In this document: piece by piece, positions 43,011 to 52,092 of the stretch
Layout of the letters: every line of letters starts with the position of its first letter
Position numbering within the stretch: position 1 is the stretch's first letter
Assembly: GCF_000010725.1 (NCBI RefSeq)
Contig: NC_013856.1
Coordinates: 610,001 to 674,000, forward strand
Source: Azospirillum sp. B510
GTDB lineage: Bacteria > Pseudomonadota > Alphaproteobacteria > Azospirillales > Azospirillaceae
Direction: 5' to 3'
Length of the DNA stretch: 64,000 nucleotides
The notes under the pieces: model-generated
What the model was told of the DNA's origin: nothing
Databases searched by the model: none
The model's input: the letters and a program-made list of their open reading frames with translations, nothing else
Position numbers and translations under genes: made by a program

Positions 43011-43048
43011 CGGCGCCGGAACGGGGGACCCCGCTCCGGCGCCGTTTT
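43011..43048 (+). terminator. Intrinsic terminator after the chemoreceptor gene
   Basis: CGGCGCCGGA (43011-43020) pairs with TCCGGCGCCG (43035-43044) around a 14-base loop that can extend the stem, followed directly by TTTT (43045-43048). It lies 31 bases after the MCP stop and also just before the end of the convergent cupin gene. Confidence 0.85.
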
Positions 43049-43067
43049 CGTGTTTCACAACACTTTG

Positions 43068-43562
43068 TTATTGCGGCGGCTTGATCGACAGCGGCGCTCC
43101 GACCTCGCCGGCATAGACGGCCAACAGCCGGACCATCTCCTTGCCTTCATTGACGCCATGGTGGAATTCCGCCGTCTCGACGAAGGCATCGCCCGGCTTG
43201 TAGACATAGGCGACGCCCGATACGCCGCGGATCGTCAGTTCTCCCTCCAGGATGTAAGTGATCAGCGGGATCGGGTGGTTGTGGATGCCGGTGTCGACAC
43301 CCGGCGGTATTTCCGTCACACGCACCGTGACCATCGGCTTGCCGGTCGGGTAGACGATCGGAGCACCGTTGGCATGGGTCGTGGTCTGGAGCAGCACCGT
43401 GGAGCGCGGCGCCGGCGGAGTCTTGCCCGCTCCGGCGTCCGTGCTGTCGGCCAGCACCGGCGATCCCGCCAGCAGCAGGCCGGCGGCGAGCAGGACAGCA
43501 TGGGAGCGCTGCCGGTGCCCTGTTTCAACGCTTCTCTGCCGGCTTTTCATGAAATTGACCAT
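43068..43562 (-). CDS. Secreted cupin-domain protein
   Basis: A 164-residue small beta-barrel protein with an N-terminal secretion signal (SHAVLLAAGLLLAGSPVLA, cleavage about 38). The cupin motifs are PPGVDTGIHNHPIPLITYILEGEL (metal ligands likely His-x-His and Glu) and YKPGDAFVETAEFHHGVNEG. Such exported cupins can bind metal or a small ligand; no enzyme activity can be named. GAGAAG is positioned for ATG 43562, though ATG 43550 would also work. It lies downstream of, and on the same strand as, the MFS and MenD-like genes. Confidence 0.75.
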   Translation of the reverse strand: MVNFMKSRQRSVETGHRQRSHAVLLAAGLLLAGSPVLADSTDAGAGKTPPAPRSTVLLQTTTHANGAPIVYPTGKPMVTVRVTEIPPGVDTGIHNHPIPLITYILEGELTIRGVSGVAYVYKPGDAFVETAEFHHGVNEGKEMVRLLAVYAGEVGAPLSIKPPQ

Positions 43563-43616
43563 GGCGCACTTCTCATCCGAGGGGGAGGGTGGAACAGGGC
43601 GCTGTCGGCCTGACGC

Positions 43617-44873
43617 TCAAGCCGGTTCCGCAACGATGCGACTCCCCTCACGCATCGCCAGGGAAATCAGGGCGCCCGTTGAAAGGGCGGCAAGAACCAG
43701 GGCCACGCACCCGGACCACCCCGCGGTCTTCCATAGAAGTCCGGGCGCGATGGCGCCAAGGCTGCCGCCCAGATAGAAGCAGCAGACATAGAGGCCGGCG
43801 GCAGCCCCCTTGTTCGTCGTCGCCACCCGGCCGACATAGCCGAGCGCAAGCGACTGGCACAGGAACACGCCGCCAAGGAAAATGCCGGTTCCCACGGTCA
43901 CCGCCGCGAGATTGGGCAGCAGAAGAAGCAGCTGCCCCACCGCACAGACGCCGAAGGCCACACGGTAGGCATTGCCGGTCCCCAGGCTGCGCAGCAGCCG
44001 GCTGTTGACGAGCGGAGCGGTGGCGCTCAGTGGATAGACCAGGAAAACGAGACCGATCCCCGCCGCCGTCAGTCCGAAGGGCGGCTCCGCGAGATGGAAG
44101 CCAAGATAGGACAGGCATCCGGTCATCGAGAACAGGACGGTGCCGCCGCACAGGCTCACGGCCCGAATCCGGCCGTCGCGGAGATGCTCCTTCATCCCCC
44201 GCAGGTTCGACAGGATCGACCCGGTCCGGCGCGCCGCATCCGGTGTCAGCCAGAGTGCCACGAAGACCGCGCACAGCGCCGAGACCACGGCGAGGGCGGC
44301 GAACCCGCTCTGCCAGCCGGCAAGATCGGCAAGCAGGCCGGAGACGAACCGGCCGGCGAACCCGCCGATCGCCGATCCGGTCACGAACATGCCGGTGACC
44401 GACGCGCCGCGCGCGCCCTCCCAACGGGTGCCGATATAGGCGACCGCTCCGGTGAACAGTGCCGGCAGCACGATGCCCTGGATGAAGCGGACGGCGAGCA
44501 GCTGGTCCAGGCTGCCGCACAGCGTCAGCAGAAGCGTCAGCGGCACCAGAAGGGAAATGGCCGTCAGCATGGAGCGCTTGCGGCCGAACCGGTCGGTCAG
44601 CGGTCCGGCCAGGGGCGCCGACAGGGCGACCGCCAGCGTCGTCGCACCGATCACCGCCCCGGTCTCCGCCGGGCTGGCCGAAAAACTGCTGGCCAGCTGC
44701 GGCAGGACCGATTGGGGCGCATAGAGTGGCAGGAACGCCGCGAAGCCCAGAAGGAAGATCGCCGCCCTCTCCCGCAGCAGGATCGGAAGCGGGGATGGCG
44801 TGGCGGAAGACGCCGGCACGGGACGGTCATCCTCCCTTGCCACAGGTGCTTTTTCGGGGTGATGGCCGTCCAT
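43617..44873 (-). CDS. MFS transporter, 12-TM
   Basis: A 418-residue major-facilitator transporter with about 12 membrane segments. The loop-2 signature GPLTDRFGRKRSML (about 77-90) and a second-half GRxxTTNKGAAAGLYVCC region are readable. I chose the start at 44873 (MDGHHPEKAPVARED), which lies 19 bases after the MenD-like stop, rather than a longer one overlapping that gene by 65 bases. It resembles drug or small-molecule exporters of the YnfM/NimT-like type (uptake or efflux not decidable). It is probably co-transcribed with the MenD-like and cupin genes. Confidence 0.82.
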   Translation of the reverse strand: MDGHHPEKAPVAREDDRPVPASSATPSPLPILLRERAAIFLLGFAAFLPLYAPQSVLPQLASSFSASPAETGAVIGATTLAVALSAPLAGPLTDRFGRKRSMLTAISLLVPLTLLLTLCGSLDQLLAVRFIQGIVLPALFTGAVAYIGTRWEGARGASVTGMFVTGSAIGGFAGRFVSGLLADLAGWQSGFAALAVVSALCAVFVALWLTPDAARRTGSILSNLRGMKEHLRDGRIRAVSLCGGTVLFSMTGCLSYLGFHLAEPPFGLTAAGIGLVFLVYPLSATAPLVNSRLLRSLGTGNAYRVAFGVCAVGQLLLLLPNLAAVTVGTGIFLGGVFLCQSLALGYVGRVATTNKGAAAGLYVCCFYLGGSLGAIAPGLLWKTAGWSGCVALVLAALSTGALISLAMREGSRIVAEPA

Positions 44874-44892
44874 TGGGATCCGTGCCGCGCGG

Positions 44893-46848
44893 TCAGTCGT
44901 TGACGTTGGGGTCGAACTCGACACTCGACTTGTCGGCCTCGGTGATCTGCGGAACACCGAAGGTGATCGTCATCCCCTCCGGCCCACGCAGCCGGATGAT
45001 GGCGTTGATGCCCTCGGCGGCACCCCAGAACAGCTTGTGCTGGCGCACGCTCTCCTTGCGGTCGATGACCGCCTCGATCAGGCAGGGGCCGCTGGCCGCC
45101 ATCGCCTCCTCCAGCGCGCCGTTGAACGCGGCGAGATCGCCAGCCCGCCATGTCCGCCAGCCGGCGGCCTGCGCCGCGAGGCCGATGTTCAGCGTCGGAG
45201 GGGCGATGAAGTCCATGACCTCCGGTGCCTTGGCCACCGGCAGATATTCGAAGATGGCGCCGCCACCATTGTTCAGAACCACCAGGACGATGTTCAGGTC
45301 GCCGGCCAGTTGCAGGCTGCCGACATCATGCGAGAAGGCCATGTCGCCGATGACCGACAGGGTCTTGATCGGACGTTGGGCCGCCGCGACTCCGACCAGC
45401 GTGCCGATGGACCCGTCGATACCGTTAACGCCGCGATTGGCGAAGAGCCGAAGCGGAACGTCGGTCCGGCCGGAGAAGCTGTCGGCGTCGCGGACCGCCA
45501 TCGAGTTGCCGCAGAAGAACACCGCCCCTTCCGGCGTCGCCTGGACCATCCGCCGCAGAATCGGCGCCTCCCAGAACATCGTGTCGAAGGCGGTGCCCGA
45601 CAGGCCGTCGATGTAGGTGTCGCAAGCGACGAAGGACTGCGCCCAGGACGCCGGAGCCGGATGAAGAGCGCCCGACGAGATCAGCGCCTTGCACAGGGCC
45701 TCGGGGCTGGCGCGCACGATCTCGGTCATCCGCAGGATCGGATCCTGCCATTTGGTGGTCGGATCGACGCCGATATAATCGGTGCAGCCGGTGTTCTGGA
45801 GATAAGTCAGAACCGGCTTGGAGATTGGCGGCCCGCCGAAATTCATCACCCATTCCGGCTGGTGGGTCTCGGTGAAGCGTGCCGCCCGCAGGAAGGAATC
45901 GGCCCGCGCGATCACCGGAACATCGGCCGGCGCGCCGAAGCGCAGATTGCTGAAGGGATCGGCGATGATCGGCGCGCCGAGCTGGCGCGACAGCTCATGG
46001 ATGGCGGCCGGGAAGCCCGGCTCGTCGATCGCGCCGGCACCGCAGACGATCACGCCGCGACGGCCGGCGAGCCGCTCGGCAAGCCGCCGCGCGTGCGCCT
46101 CGTCGACGGTCAGGACCGGGGTGGTGACCGCCGGCGGCGTCGGAACCGGCCGCTTCCTGCGGATCCGCGCGACCAGCGGATCGCGGAAAGCCTGATTGAC
46201 ATGCACCGGGCCGGGCGTGGCTCCGGTGGCCTGCTCGTAGATGCGGGAGACGAGCGGGGAGAGCGAATCGATGCTCGCGTCGGGAAGCTGGATGTTGTGG
46301 GAGGCCCGCACATGCTGGCCGAAGGCGCGGATCTGGTCGATCGCCTGCGCCGAGCTGCGATCCTGGTTCTCCGGGGCGCGATCCGCGGTGATGATGATCA
46401 TCGGGATCATCCCGTAATTCGCCTCCATGACGCTGGGGTAGAACTGCCCCACCGCCGACCCGGACGTGCAGACCAGGATGGTCGGCTTCTGCGTCACGCT
46501 CGACAACCCCAGCGCGAAAAACCCGGCCGACCGTTCGTCGATGACGATGGACACCTTCAGCTTCGGGTTGGCGCGGCAAGCCAGCGCCAATGGCGCCATC
46601 TGCGCCCCCGGACACATCACGGCATGGGTGCAGCCGGCCTCCACCAGCGAATCGATCAGGAAGGCCGACCAGGTGAAGTTCAGCTCCGCATCGCCCGACA
46701 CGATCCCGCGGAAGGTTGTATTGTCGATTTCCGCAGGCGCCGCGGCGATTGACGACGGCGTCAACGCACCTCCCTCCGCGGTGGCCGCCGCGTTTCCATC
46801 GGTGATGCGTTCCGCAGATACAACTTCTCTGCCCAAGTCAGCCCCCAT
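44893..46848 (-). CDS. MenD-like thiamine-diphosphate enzyme
   Basis: A 651-residue ThDP-dependent enzyme with the three-domain layout. The Pyr domain holds the catalytic Glu in VSIVIDERSAGFFALGL, and the ThDP/Mg motif is VIGDMAFSHDVGSLQLAGDLNIVLVVLNNGGGAIFEYLP. These segments are MenD-like (SEPHCHC synthase). No other menaquinone gene is in the window, and most alphaproteobacteria use ubiquinone, so it may act on another 2-oxo acid or isochorismate-like substrate. ATG 46848 is chosen; an upstream in-frame ATG at 46917 would add 23 residues that look like promoter sequence. It is the first gene of the set with the MFS and cupin genes. Confidence 0.75.
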   Translation of the reverse strand: MGADLGREVVSAERITDGNAAATAEGGALTPSSIAAAPAEIDNTTFRGIVSGDAELNFTWSAFLIDSLVEAGCTHAVMCPGAQMAPLALACRANPKLKVSIVIDERSAGFFALGLSSVTQKPTILVCTSGSAVGQFYPSVMEANYGMIPMIIITADRAPENQDRSSAQAIDQIRAFGQHVRASHNIQLPDASIDSLSPLVSRIYEQATGATPGPVHVNQAFRDPLVARIRRKRPVPTPPAVTTPVLTVDEAHARRLAERLAGRRGVIVCGAGAIDEPGFPAAIHELSRQLGAPIIADPFSNLRFGAPADVPVIARADSFLRAARFTETHQPEWVMNFGGPPISKPVLTYLQNTGCTDYIGVDPTTKWQDPILRMTEIVRASPEALCKALISSGALHPAPASWAQSFVACDTYIDGLSGTAFDTMFWEAPILRRMVQATPEGAVFFCGNSMAVRDADSFSGRTDVPLRLFANRGVNGIDGSIGTLVGVAAAQRPIKTLSVIGDMAFSHDVGSLQLAGDLNIVLVVLNNGGGAIFEYLPVAKAPEVMDFIAPPTLNIGLAAQAAGWRTWRAGDLAAFNGALEEAMAASGPCLIEAVIDRKESVRQHKLFWGAAEGINAIIRLRGPEGMTITFGVPQITEADKSSVEFDPNVND

Positions 46849-47175
46849 TCTGAACACGATAGCATGCCATTCCGGCCGTGCAAGATCACAATAGGTTAGT
46901 TCGGATATGTTGCGCAATTTCTATGGGAATATTCGAATAACCAACAATCAGTGATGATCTTTTCTACAATTTTTAGATAAGGCGCGGTTGCCGTCGCATT
47001 GATCGGCGAATCTGGCGGTTTGGCGCCCGGCCTGTTTTCCCGCCGGCATGCCTCGGTCGCAATGTGTCAGGCTTGACATAAAAGCTTGATTTGAACCTGA
47101 AGCGGGGCCGGCGGCAGAGTGACGCCAGTCCTGTTCCCGCCGCGCTTCGCTGGCGGGCCGAACCTGGGGTAGGCG
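46849..47175 (+). other. 327-base divergent intergenic region (MenD-like / arsC)
   Basis: AT-rich in the middle (about 46890-46980), with a palindrome TATTCGAATA at 46930-46939. On the minus strand TTGCAC and TATCGT, 16 bases apart near 46858-46885, could form the promoter of the MenD-like gene. On the plus strand TTGACA occurs at 47073-47078 but lacks a good -10 at 16-18 bases. No gene is seen. Confidence 0.5.
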
Positions 47176-47706
47176 ATGACCGCGCAGAAGACCTACAATG
47201 TCCTGTTTCTCTGCACCCACAACTCGGCGCGCAGCATCATGGCGGAATGCCTGATGCGCCGGTGGGGTGCGGGCCGCTTCAACGCCTGGTCGGCCGGCAG
47301 CCATCCGGCGGGCCAGCTCAATCCCCACACCCTCGCCACGCTGCAGGCCTTCAACCTGCCGACCACCGATCTGCGCTCCAAGAGCTGGGACGAATTTTCC
47401 GGTCCGGACGCACCGGTGCTGGATTTCGTCTTCACCGTCTGCGACCAGGCCGCGGGAGAGCTGTGCCCGGCGTGGAACGGCACGCCGCTGACCGCCCATT
47501 GGGGGGTCGAGGATCCGGCCGCCGCCACCGGGTCGGAGGACCGGATCCGCATGGCCTTCCGCCGCACCTATGTCGAGCTGGAAAGCCGCATCAAGATTTT
47601 CGCCAGCCTGCGGGTCGACCAGCTCGACCGGCTGAGCCTGCAAAGCTCGCTGCACGCCATCGGCACCGTCCAGGGATCGCAGACGGACGCTCTGGCCGGC
47701 GCCTGA
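47176..47706 (+). CDS. arsC: Arsenate reductase / low-molecular-weight phosphatase-fold ArsC
   Basis: A 176-residue low-molecular-weight phosphatase-fold protein. The anion-binding loop CTHNSARS (Cys at about 13, CX5R) and FTVCDQAAGELCPAWNG, with further cysteines at about 94 and 102, are typical of the ArsC branch that reduces arsenate using thioredoxin or mycothiol/glutaredoxin partners. The segment HWGVEDPAAATGSEDRIRMAFRRTYVELE is also characteristic. No ArsR or ArsB gene is adjacent, so a different small-molecule or protein phosphatase role is possible. It ends 7 bases before the convergent ycjF stop. Confidence 0.75.
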   Translation: MTAQKTYNVLFLCTHNSARSIMAECLMRRWGAGRFNAWSAGSHPAGQLNPHTLATLQAFNLPTTDLRSKSWDEFSGPDAPVLDFVFTVCDQAAGELCPAWNGTPLTAHWGVEDPAAATGSEDRIRMAFRRTYVELESRIKIFASLRVDQLDRLSLQSSLHAIGTVQGSQTDALAGA

Positions 47707-47713
47707 GACCGCC

Positions 47714-48739
47714 TCACAACACCCGCTTGGGCACCGACAACAGTTCCTTCCTGATGCGGTTCAGGCTGGGCCGGTTGTCGGGACCGAAGGCGATGGGGCG
47801 GCACAGATGCATGGCGGTCAGCCCGACCCGCGCGGTCAGCAGGCCGTTGATCACCCCCTGCCCCATCCGGGTGGAGATGGCGGCGGCCAGCGAGCCGCCC
47901 AGCGCCTCCACCGCCACATGGTGGGCGCTTTCCGTCACCCCGGCGACGGCGATGTTGGCGAGCATCCGGCGCAACAGCCGCAGCGAGCCGACATAGCCGG
48001 GCCGGGCGCCGTAAAGGGCGGCGATCTCCCGCACCAATGCCAGATTGCGCCACAGCACCACCGCGAAATCCAACAGGGCCGCCGGACTGAGCGCGGTGGC
48101 GACGGCGGTGTCGCGGGACGCGCGCAACACCCGCTGATAGGCGGCGCGGTCGAGCGGGGCCAGCACCTCGCGGTCGAGCAGCCGGACCACCTCATGCTCG
48201 TCATGGGCGTCGGTGACATGGTCGCGCACGCGGGCCAGCGCCGGGGCCAGTTCCCGCCGGTCGGCATAGAGCGCCACCAGCGACCCGGCGAATCGGTCGG
48301 CCCGTCCGCCCGCCATCTCCGCCTCCAGCCGCCCAGCCTCCGCCCGCAGCTCCTCGATCCGGCGCAACCGGCGCAGGGACCACAGCTCGGTCACCAGCAT
48401 CGCCAGCGCGGCGATGCCGGCGGTGGCGGCCAAAATGGCGACCAGCAGGCCGAGCGCCAGGCTCGCGGCGAAGGCGCGCGCCAGGAGGTCGGCGGTATCG
48501 AAGCCGAGCGCCACCAGCACCAGTGCCGCCAGCGCGCCGAACAGCCAGCGGCCGAGCTTGCGCGACTTGCGCATCGGGATGGCCGGTTCCGGCGGCAGAT
48601 CGGCCGGATCGCCGGATCCGGTCAGCAGAGCGGTCTCCTCCTCCACCGGCACCGAAACGGCACGATCGGGCTCAAGCTCCATCGGTGGAACCCAATCGGC
48701 TGCGGGCTTGCGGTTGTCGCGTTCGGTCACGTCAGGCAA
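47714..48739 (-). CDS. ycjF: YcjF-like membrane protein (DUF697/TIGR01620)
   Basis: A 341-residue protein with a charged N-terminus (about 1-58), two membrane segments (about 63-85 and 92-118), and a soluble C-terminal domain rich in helices. RVDH, RLLDREVLAPLDRAAYQRVL and GVTESAHHVAVEALGGSLAAAISTRMGQGVINGLLTARVG are YcjF signatures. It overlaps the downstream end of ycjX by 13 bases, the standard order in proteobacteria. The pair is associated with phage-shock-like envelope stress in some bacteria, but function is not established. Confidence 0.85.
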   Translation of the reverse strand: MPDVTERDNRKPAADWVPPMELEPDRAVSVPVEEETALLTGSGDPADLPPEPAIPMRKSRKLGRWLFGALAALVLVALGFDTADLLARAFAASLALGLLVAILAATAGIAALAMLVTELWSLRRLRRIEELRAEAGRLEAEMAGGRADRFAGSLVALYADRRELAPALARVRDHVTDAHDEHEVVRLLDREVLAPLDRAAYQRVLRASRDTAVATALSPAALLDFAVVLWRNLALVREIAALYGARPGYVGSLRLLRRMLANIAVAGVTESAHHVAVEALGGSLAAAISTRMGQGVINGLLTARVGLTAMHLCRPIAFGPDNRPSLNRIRKELLSVPKRVL

Positions 48740-50121
48740 TCCCCCAGCAGGAATTGCAGGGCCTGATCGACACGGATGTGCGGCAGGCCGCGCGGGTCGC
48801 GGCCGAGATCGTCGGGCGGGCGGAAGGCGAGGAAGTTGTAGGGACGGTCGCGGCCGGGTGGGAACGCCTCCGCATCCTCCGGGATCTCGCCGGGGAACAG
48901 CACGGTCGGACGGTCGCGCCCGACGGGAACGCCGCGGACGCAGCGCAGTTGCCGGCCCTCATGCTCCGTCACCACGCTTTCGGTGCATTTCAGCGCGGCA
49001 ATGGCCATGGTTTCGACCTGGGCGCCTTCGAAGCGGATGGCGTTGCGGGCGTCGCCGACCAGCCGGTCGAGCAATGCCCGCAGTTGGGCATGCTGATGGG
49101 CGGCGATGTGGTCGGCCTTGGTCGCGGCGAACAGCACGCGGTCGATCTTGCCGCCGAACAGCCAGTCGAACCAGCCCGACGCGCCATGGCGGAAGGGCTC
49201 CAGGCTCAGCTCCAGCGCCCGCTTCATGTCGGCCATCCCCGCCGGGCCGGCGTTCAGCGCGCCCAGCACGTCGATGAGCACGATCTGGCGGTCGAGCCGG
49301 GCGAAATGTTCGGCGAAGAAGCGGCGGACAACGTTGGTCTTATAGGCCTCGTAGCGTTCCTCCATCAGCGCCCACAGGCTGCCGCGCCCCCTCTGGGCGC
49401 CATGCAGGGGACAGAAGGTCAGAAGCGGAGCGTCCTTCATATCGCCCGGTTCGACGAAGCGGCCGGGCTGGATCAGGCTGAGCAGCGTGTCGGCGCGGCG
49501 GCAGCCATGGAGATAGTCGGTGTAGAGCGCCGCCCCGCGCCGCGCCGTCTCCTCCTCCGCCGAAGCCGCCGGGTCTATGGTGGCAAGCCAGCCGCGCCAG
49601 GAGGCGGACAGCGCGTCGCGCGGCGGCCGGGCGGCGAGCTCCAGCGTCTGCGCGCTCCACTCCGCGAAGCTCTGGCGCAGCAGCGGCAGGTCGAGCAGCC
49701 ATTCGCCGGGATAATCGACGAGGTCGAGATTGAGCGTCGCCACCGGCTGCACCGTCCGCTTCAGCGCCGAGTCCGGACGGTAGCGCAGCGAGACGCGCAT
49801 CTGGCCGATGCCGCGTGTCGGCTCCGGCCAATGGGGATCGGGACCGGCCAGGGCGGCAAGATGGCCTTCGAAATCGAAGCGCGGCACGTCGGGATCGGGC
49901 TGGGGCCGCAACCGCGCCGCGTGGAAGCGGCCCGACGACACCACATCAAGAAAGGGCAGCCGCCCGGCCTTCAGCAGATTGTCGACAAGGGCGGTGACGA
50001 AGACGGTCTTGCCCGCCCGCCGCAGGCCGGTAACGCCGACACGCACCGTCGATTCGAGGAGAAACCGGCTGCCGGCGTCGTACAGGCTGTTCAGGTGGCT
50101 GTTCAGATCGGGGATGCGCAC
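48727..50121 (-). CDS. ycjX: YcjX-family P-loop NTPase (DUF463)
   Basis: A 464-residue predicted GTPase/ATPase. The P-loop is GVTGLRRAGKTVF (about 29-41). Further YcjX landmarks are LDLVDYPGEWLLDLPLLRQSF (about 131-151), VLIDVLGALNAGP, FAATKADHI and HIRVDQALQFLLGDCL at the end. It is conserved with ycjF downstream. The family is often found with psp genes and cell-envelope stress; no such genes are near. Confidence 0.87.
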   Translation of the reverse strand: MRIPDLNSHLNSLYDAGSRFLLESTVRVGVTGLRRAGKTVFVTALVDNLLKAGRLPFLDVVSSGRFHAARLRPQPDPDVPRFDFEGHLAALAGPDPHWPEPTRGIGQMRVSLRYRPDSALKRTVQPVATLNLDLVDYPGEWLLDLPLLRQSFAEWSAQTLELAARPPRDALSASWRGWLATIDPAASAEEETARRGAALYTDYLHGCRRADTLLSLIQPGRFVEPGDMKDAPLLTFCPLHGAQRGRGSLWALMEERYEAYKTNVVRRFFAEHFARLDRQIVLIDVLGALNAGPAGMADMKRALELSLEPFRHGASGWFDWLFGGKIDRVLFAATKADHIAAHQHAQLRALLDRLVGDARNAIRFEGAQVETMAIAALKCTESVVTEHEGRQLRCVRGVPVGRDRPTVLFPGEIPEDAEAFPPGRDRPYNFLAFRPPDDLGRDPRGLPHIRVDQALQFLLGDCLT

Positions 50122-50508
50122 GGACGGTCATTCACCTCTGGCCGAAGACCGGCCCTATATGGGGTCGGCCGGGCGGGATGCGAGGGGTGCGGCCATCGGG
50201 CGCGCGGGACGCCGGAAGGAGCGCTTGGAACAGCATGAAACGGCTCCCCGGCCTCTGTCCAACCGGCTGCGAACATCCAATAGTTGAAAAATCGACATTC
50301 CACCCCGGATCAGGCCGCATCGCCCGGCCCGCAAGGCCGATATGATCATCCTTAGTTGACACGTTATTGTTTCTTGCATCCCATAGGGGTTGTGTGAGGC
50401 CTTGAAATGCACCGATACGTGCGTTTTCAGCCAAAGAAACATCGCGATACAGGAGCCGTCGTCCATGGCGATTGTGGCGTATGGAGCAGCGGCAGACGAA
50501 AGGGGCGC
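50122..50508 (+). other. 387-base gap before the ebo cluster
   Basis: No gene is called. The right half (50280-50400) is AT-richer and includes TTGACA at 50356-50361, a candidate -35; no convincing -10 follows at 16-18 bases. In-frame coding-like sequence from 50407 precedes the chosen eboA start but lacks a good ribosome-binding site. Confidence 0.5.
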
Positions 50509-51177
50509 ATGATGGCCGATCCGACGATGCTGCCGACGGCTTCGCCCGACGCGATGCCGGCTATCCTGATCGCCAGGGTCGCCGAGCATGATCGGAAGGC
50601 CGCGGCTTGGCTCGATGCGGCGCTGGCCGATCCGCCCCTGCCCGGCACGCCGGACTTCATGCGGCTGTTCGCCATCGCCGGCCGCAAGCTGGGCGGCACG
50701 GCGTCACCGGGCTGGCCGCCCGCGCGGACCGCCCGCGCGGCCCTGCTGGCCGCCGCCGTCCATGCCGCCGGAGCGGAGGCACCGGCCCGGCTCGCGACCG
50801 CCTTCCGCCGCTCGGACACTACGGAGCGGGCGGCGATCCTCCAGTCGCTGATGCTGCTGCCCGATCCCGCCCGCTTCGCCGATCTGGCCGCCGACGCCTG
50901 CCGCTCCAGCGTGCAGCCGGTGTTCGAGGCCATCGCCTGCGACAACCGCTTTCCCGCCGTCCATTTCGCCGAACCGGTCTTCAATCAGATGGTGCTGAAG
51001 GCGGTGTTCACCGGCGCGCCGCTGGCCCGCGTCGCCGGTCTGGCGGAACGGATGACCAACGGACTCCGCCGCATGGCCGCCGATTTCCGCGACGAACGCC
51101 GCGCCGCCGGCCGGCCGGTGCCGGCCGACCTCGACCTCCTCCTCGACCTGGGAAGCCGACACGATGAAGCTCTTTGA
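50509..51177 (+). CDS. eboA: EboA-domain protein
   Basis: A 222-residue, mostly helical protein that matches the EboA family (MRLFAIAGRKLGGTASPGW, QSLMLLPDPARF, DNRFPAVHFAEPVFNQMVLKAVF). The function is unknown; HEAT-like alpha repeats are likely from the regular helical pattern. The start ATG 50509 (or the adjacent ATG 50512) follows AAAGGGG. It overlaps eboB by 14 bases. It opens a six-gene, same-strand block with overlaps or tiny gaps, consistent with one operon. Confidence 0.85.
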   Translation: MMADPTMLPTASPDAMPAILIARVAEHDRKAAAWLDAALADPPLPGTPDFMRLFAIAGRKLGGTASPGWPPARTARAALLAAAVHAAGAEAPARLATAFRRSDTTERAAILQSLMLLPDPARFADLAADACRSSVQPVFEAIACDNRFPAVHFAEPVFNQMVLKAVFTGAPLARVAGLAERMTNGLRRMAADFRDERRAAGRPVPADLDLLLDLGSRHDEAL

Positions 51178-52087
51178 CCCGCACATCCACATGACGTCGC
51201 GCACCACCGACGATTATGCCGCAATGCGCCGGGCCGGCATCGTCGCGGTGACCGAGCCGGCCTTCTGGCTGGGCCAGCCACGCACCCATGCCGGCAGTTT
51301 CGAGGATTACTTCCTGTCGCTGATCGGCTGGGAGCGCTTCCGCGCCAGCCAGTTCGGCATCCGCCATTACTGCACGCTGGGCCTGAATCCGAAGGAGGCC
51401 AACACACCCGAGATCGTCGAGGATGTACTGGAGCTGGTGGACCTCTATCTGGAGAAGGAAGGCGTCGTCGCGGTCGGCGAGATCGGCTATGACGACATGA
51501 GCCCGGCGGAGGACGACATCCTCGCCCGGCAGGTCGAGATGGCGAAGCGCCACGCCCTGCCGGTGATGATCCACACCCCCCACCGCGACAAGAAGGCCGG
51601 CACCCGGCGCACGCTCGACCTGCTGCGCGAGGCGGGGATGCCACCGCATCTCGTGCTGATCGACCACAACAACGAACAGACGCTGGAGATGGTGCTGGAA
51701 AGCGGCTGCTGGGCCGGCCACACCATCTATCCCGGCAGCAAGATGGACGAGCCGCGCATGGTCGGCCTGGTCCAGGCCTTCGGACCGGAGCGGATCATGG
51801 TCAACAGCTCGGCCGACTGGGGGATCAGCGATCCGCTGAAGGTGCCGAAGACGGCGCGGGCCATGCGCGGCGCCGGCATCGCCGACGCGGCCGTCGAGAC
51901 CATCGTCTGGCGCAACCCCATCGCCTTCTACGCCCAGAGCGGACGGCTCGATCCGGCCGAACTGGAAATCCCGCTGCCGGTCGACCAACGCCTGCTGTTC
52001 GAAGGAAACACGGTGCTGCGCGGCCAAGTCCCCACGGTTGACGCCCCGACAGTGGACTCGCCGCTGACCGCCGAAGCGGACGTCTGA
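51164..52087 (+). CDS. eboB: EboB, TatD-family hydrolase-like
   Basis: A 307-residue TIM-barrel metallohydrolase of the TatD kind. The HxH metal motif is FDPHIHM (about 4-10); further likely ligands are Glu around GEIGYDD (about 109-115), His in VMIHTPHRD (about 134-142), His in LIDHNNEQ (about 166-173) and Asp in NSSADWG (about 217-223). It has the ebo-type C-terminal extension FEGNTVLRG. In ebo clusters it is thought to process a precursor, but its reaction is not known. Confidence 0.88.
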   Translation: MKLFDPHIHMTSRTTDDYAAMRRAGIVAVTEPAFWLGQPRTHAGSFEDYFLSLIGWERFRASQFGIRHYCTLGLNPKEANTPEIVEDVLELVDLYLEKEGVVAVGEIGYDDMSPAEDDILARQVEMAKRHALPVMIHTPHRDKKAGTRRTLDLLREAGMPPHLVLIDHNNEQTLEMVLESGCWAGHTIYPGSKMDEPRMVGLVQAFGPERIMVNSSADWGISDPLKVPKTARAMRGAGIADAAVETIVWRNPIAFYAQSGRLDPAELEIPLPVDQRLLFEGNTVLRGQVPTVDAPTVDSPLTAEADV

Positions 52088-52092
52088 CGGCG

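Noticed and set aside
44893..46848. Menaquinone biosynthesis locus
   Set aside because: Only a MenD-like gene is present; neighbours are an MFS transporter and a cupin, with no menF, menH, menC or menE.
47176..47706. Arsenic resistance operon
   Set aside because: ArsC stands alone, without ArsR, ArsB/Acr3 or ArsH nearby, so only the single gene is called.
50407..50508. Longer EboA start at 50407
   Set aside because: The extra 34 residues are not EboA-like and have no ribosome-binding site; AAAGGGG is well placed for 50509 or 50512.
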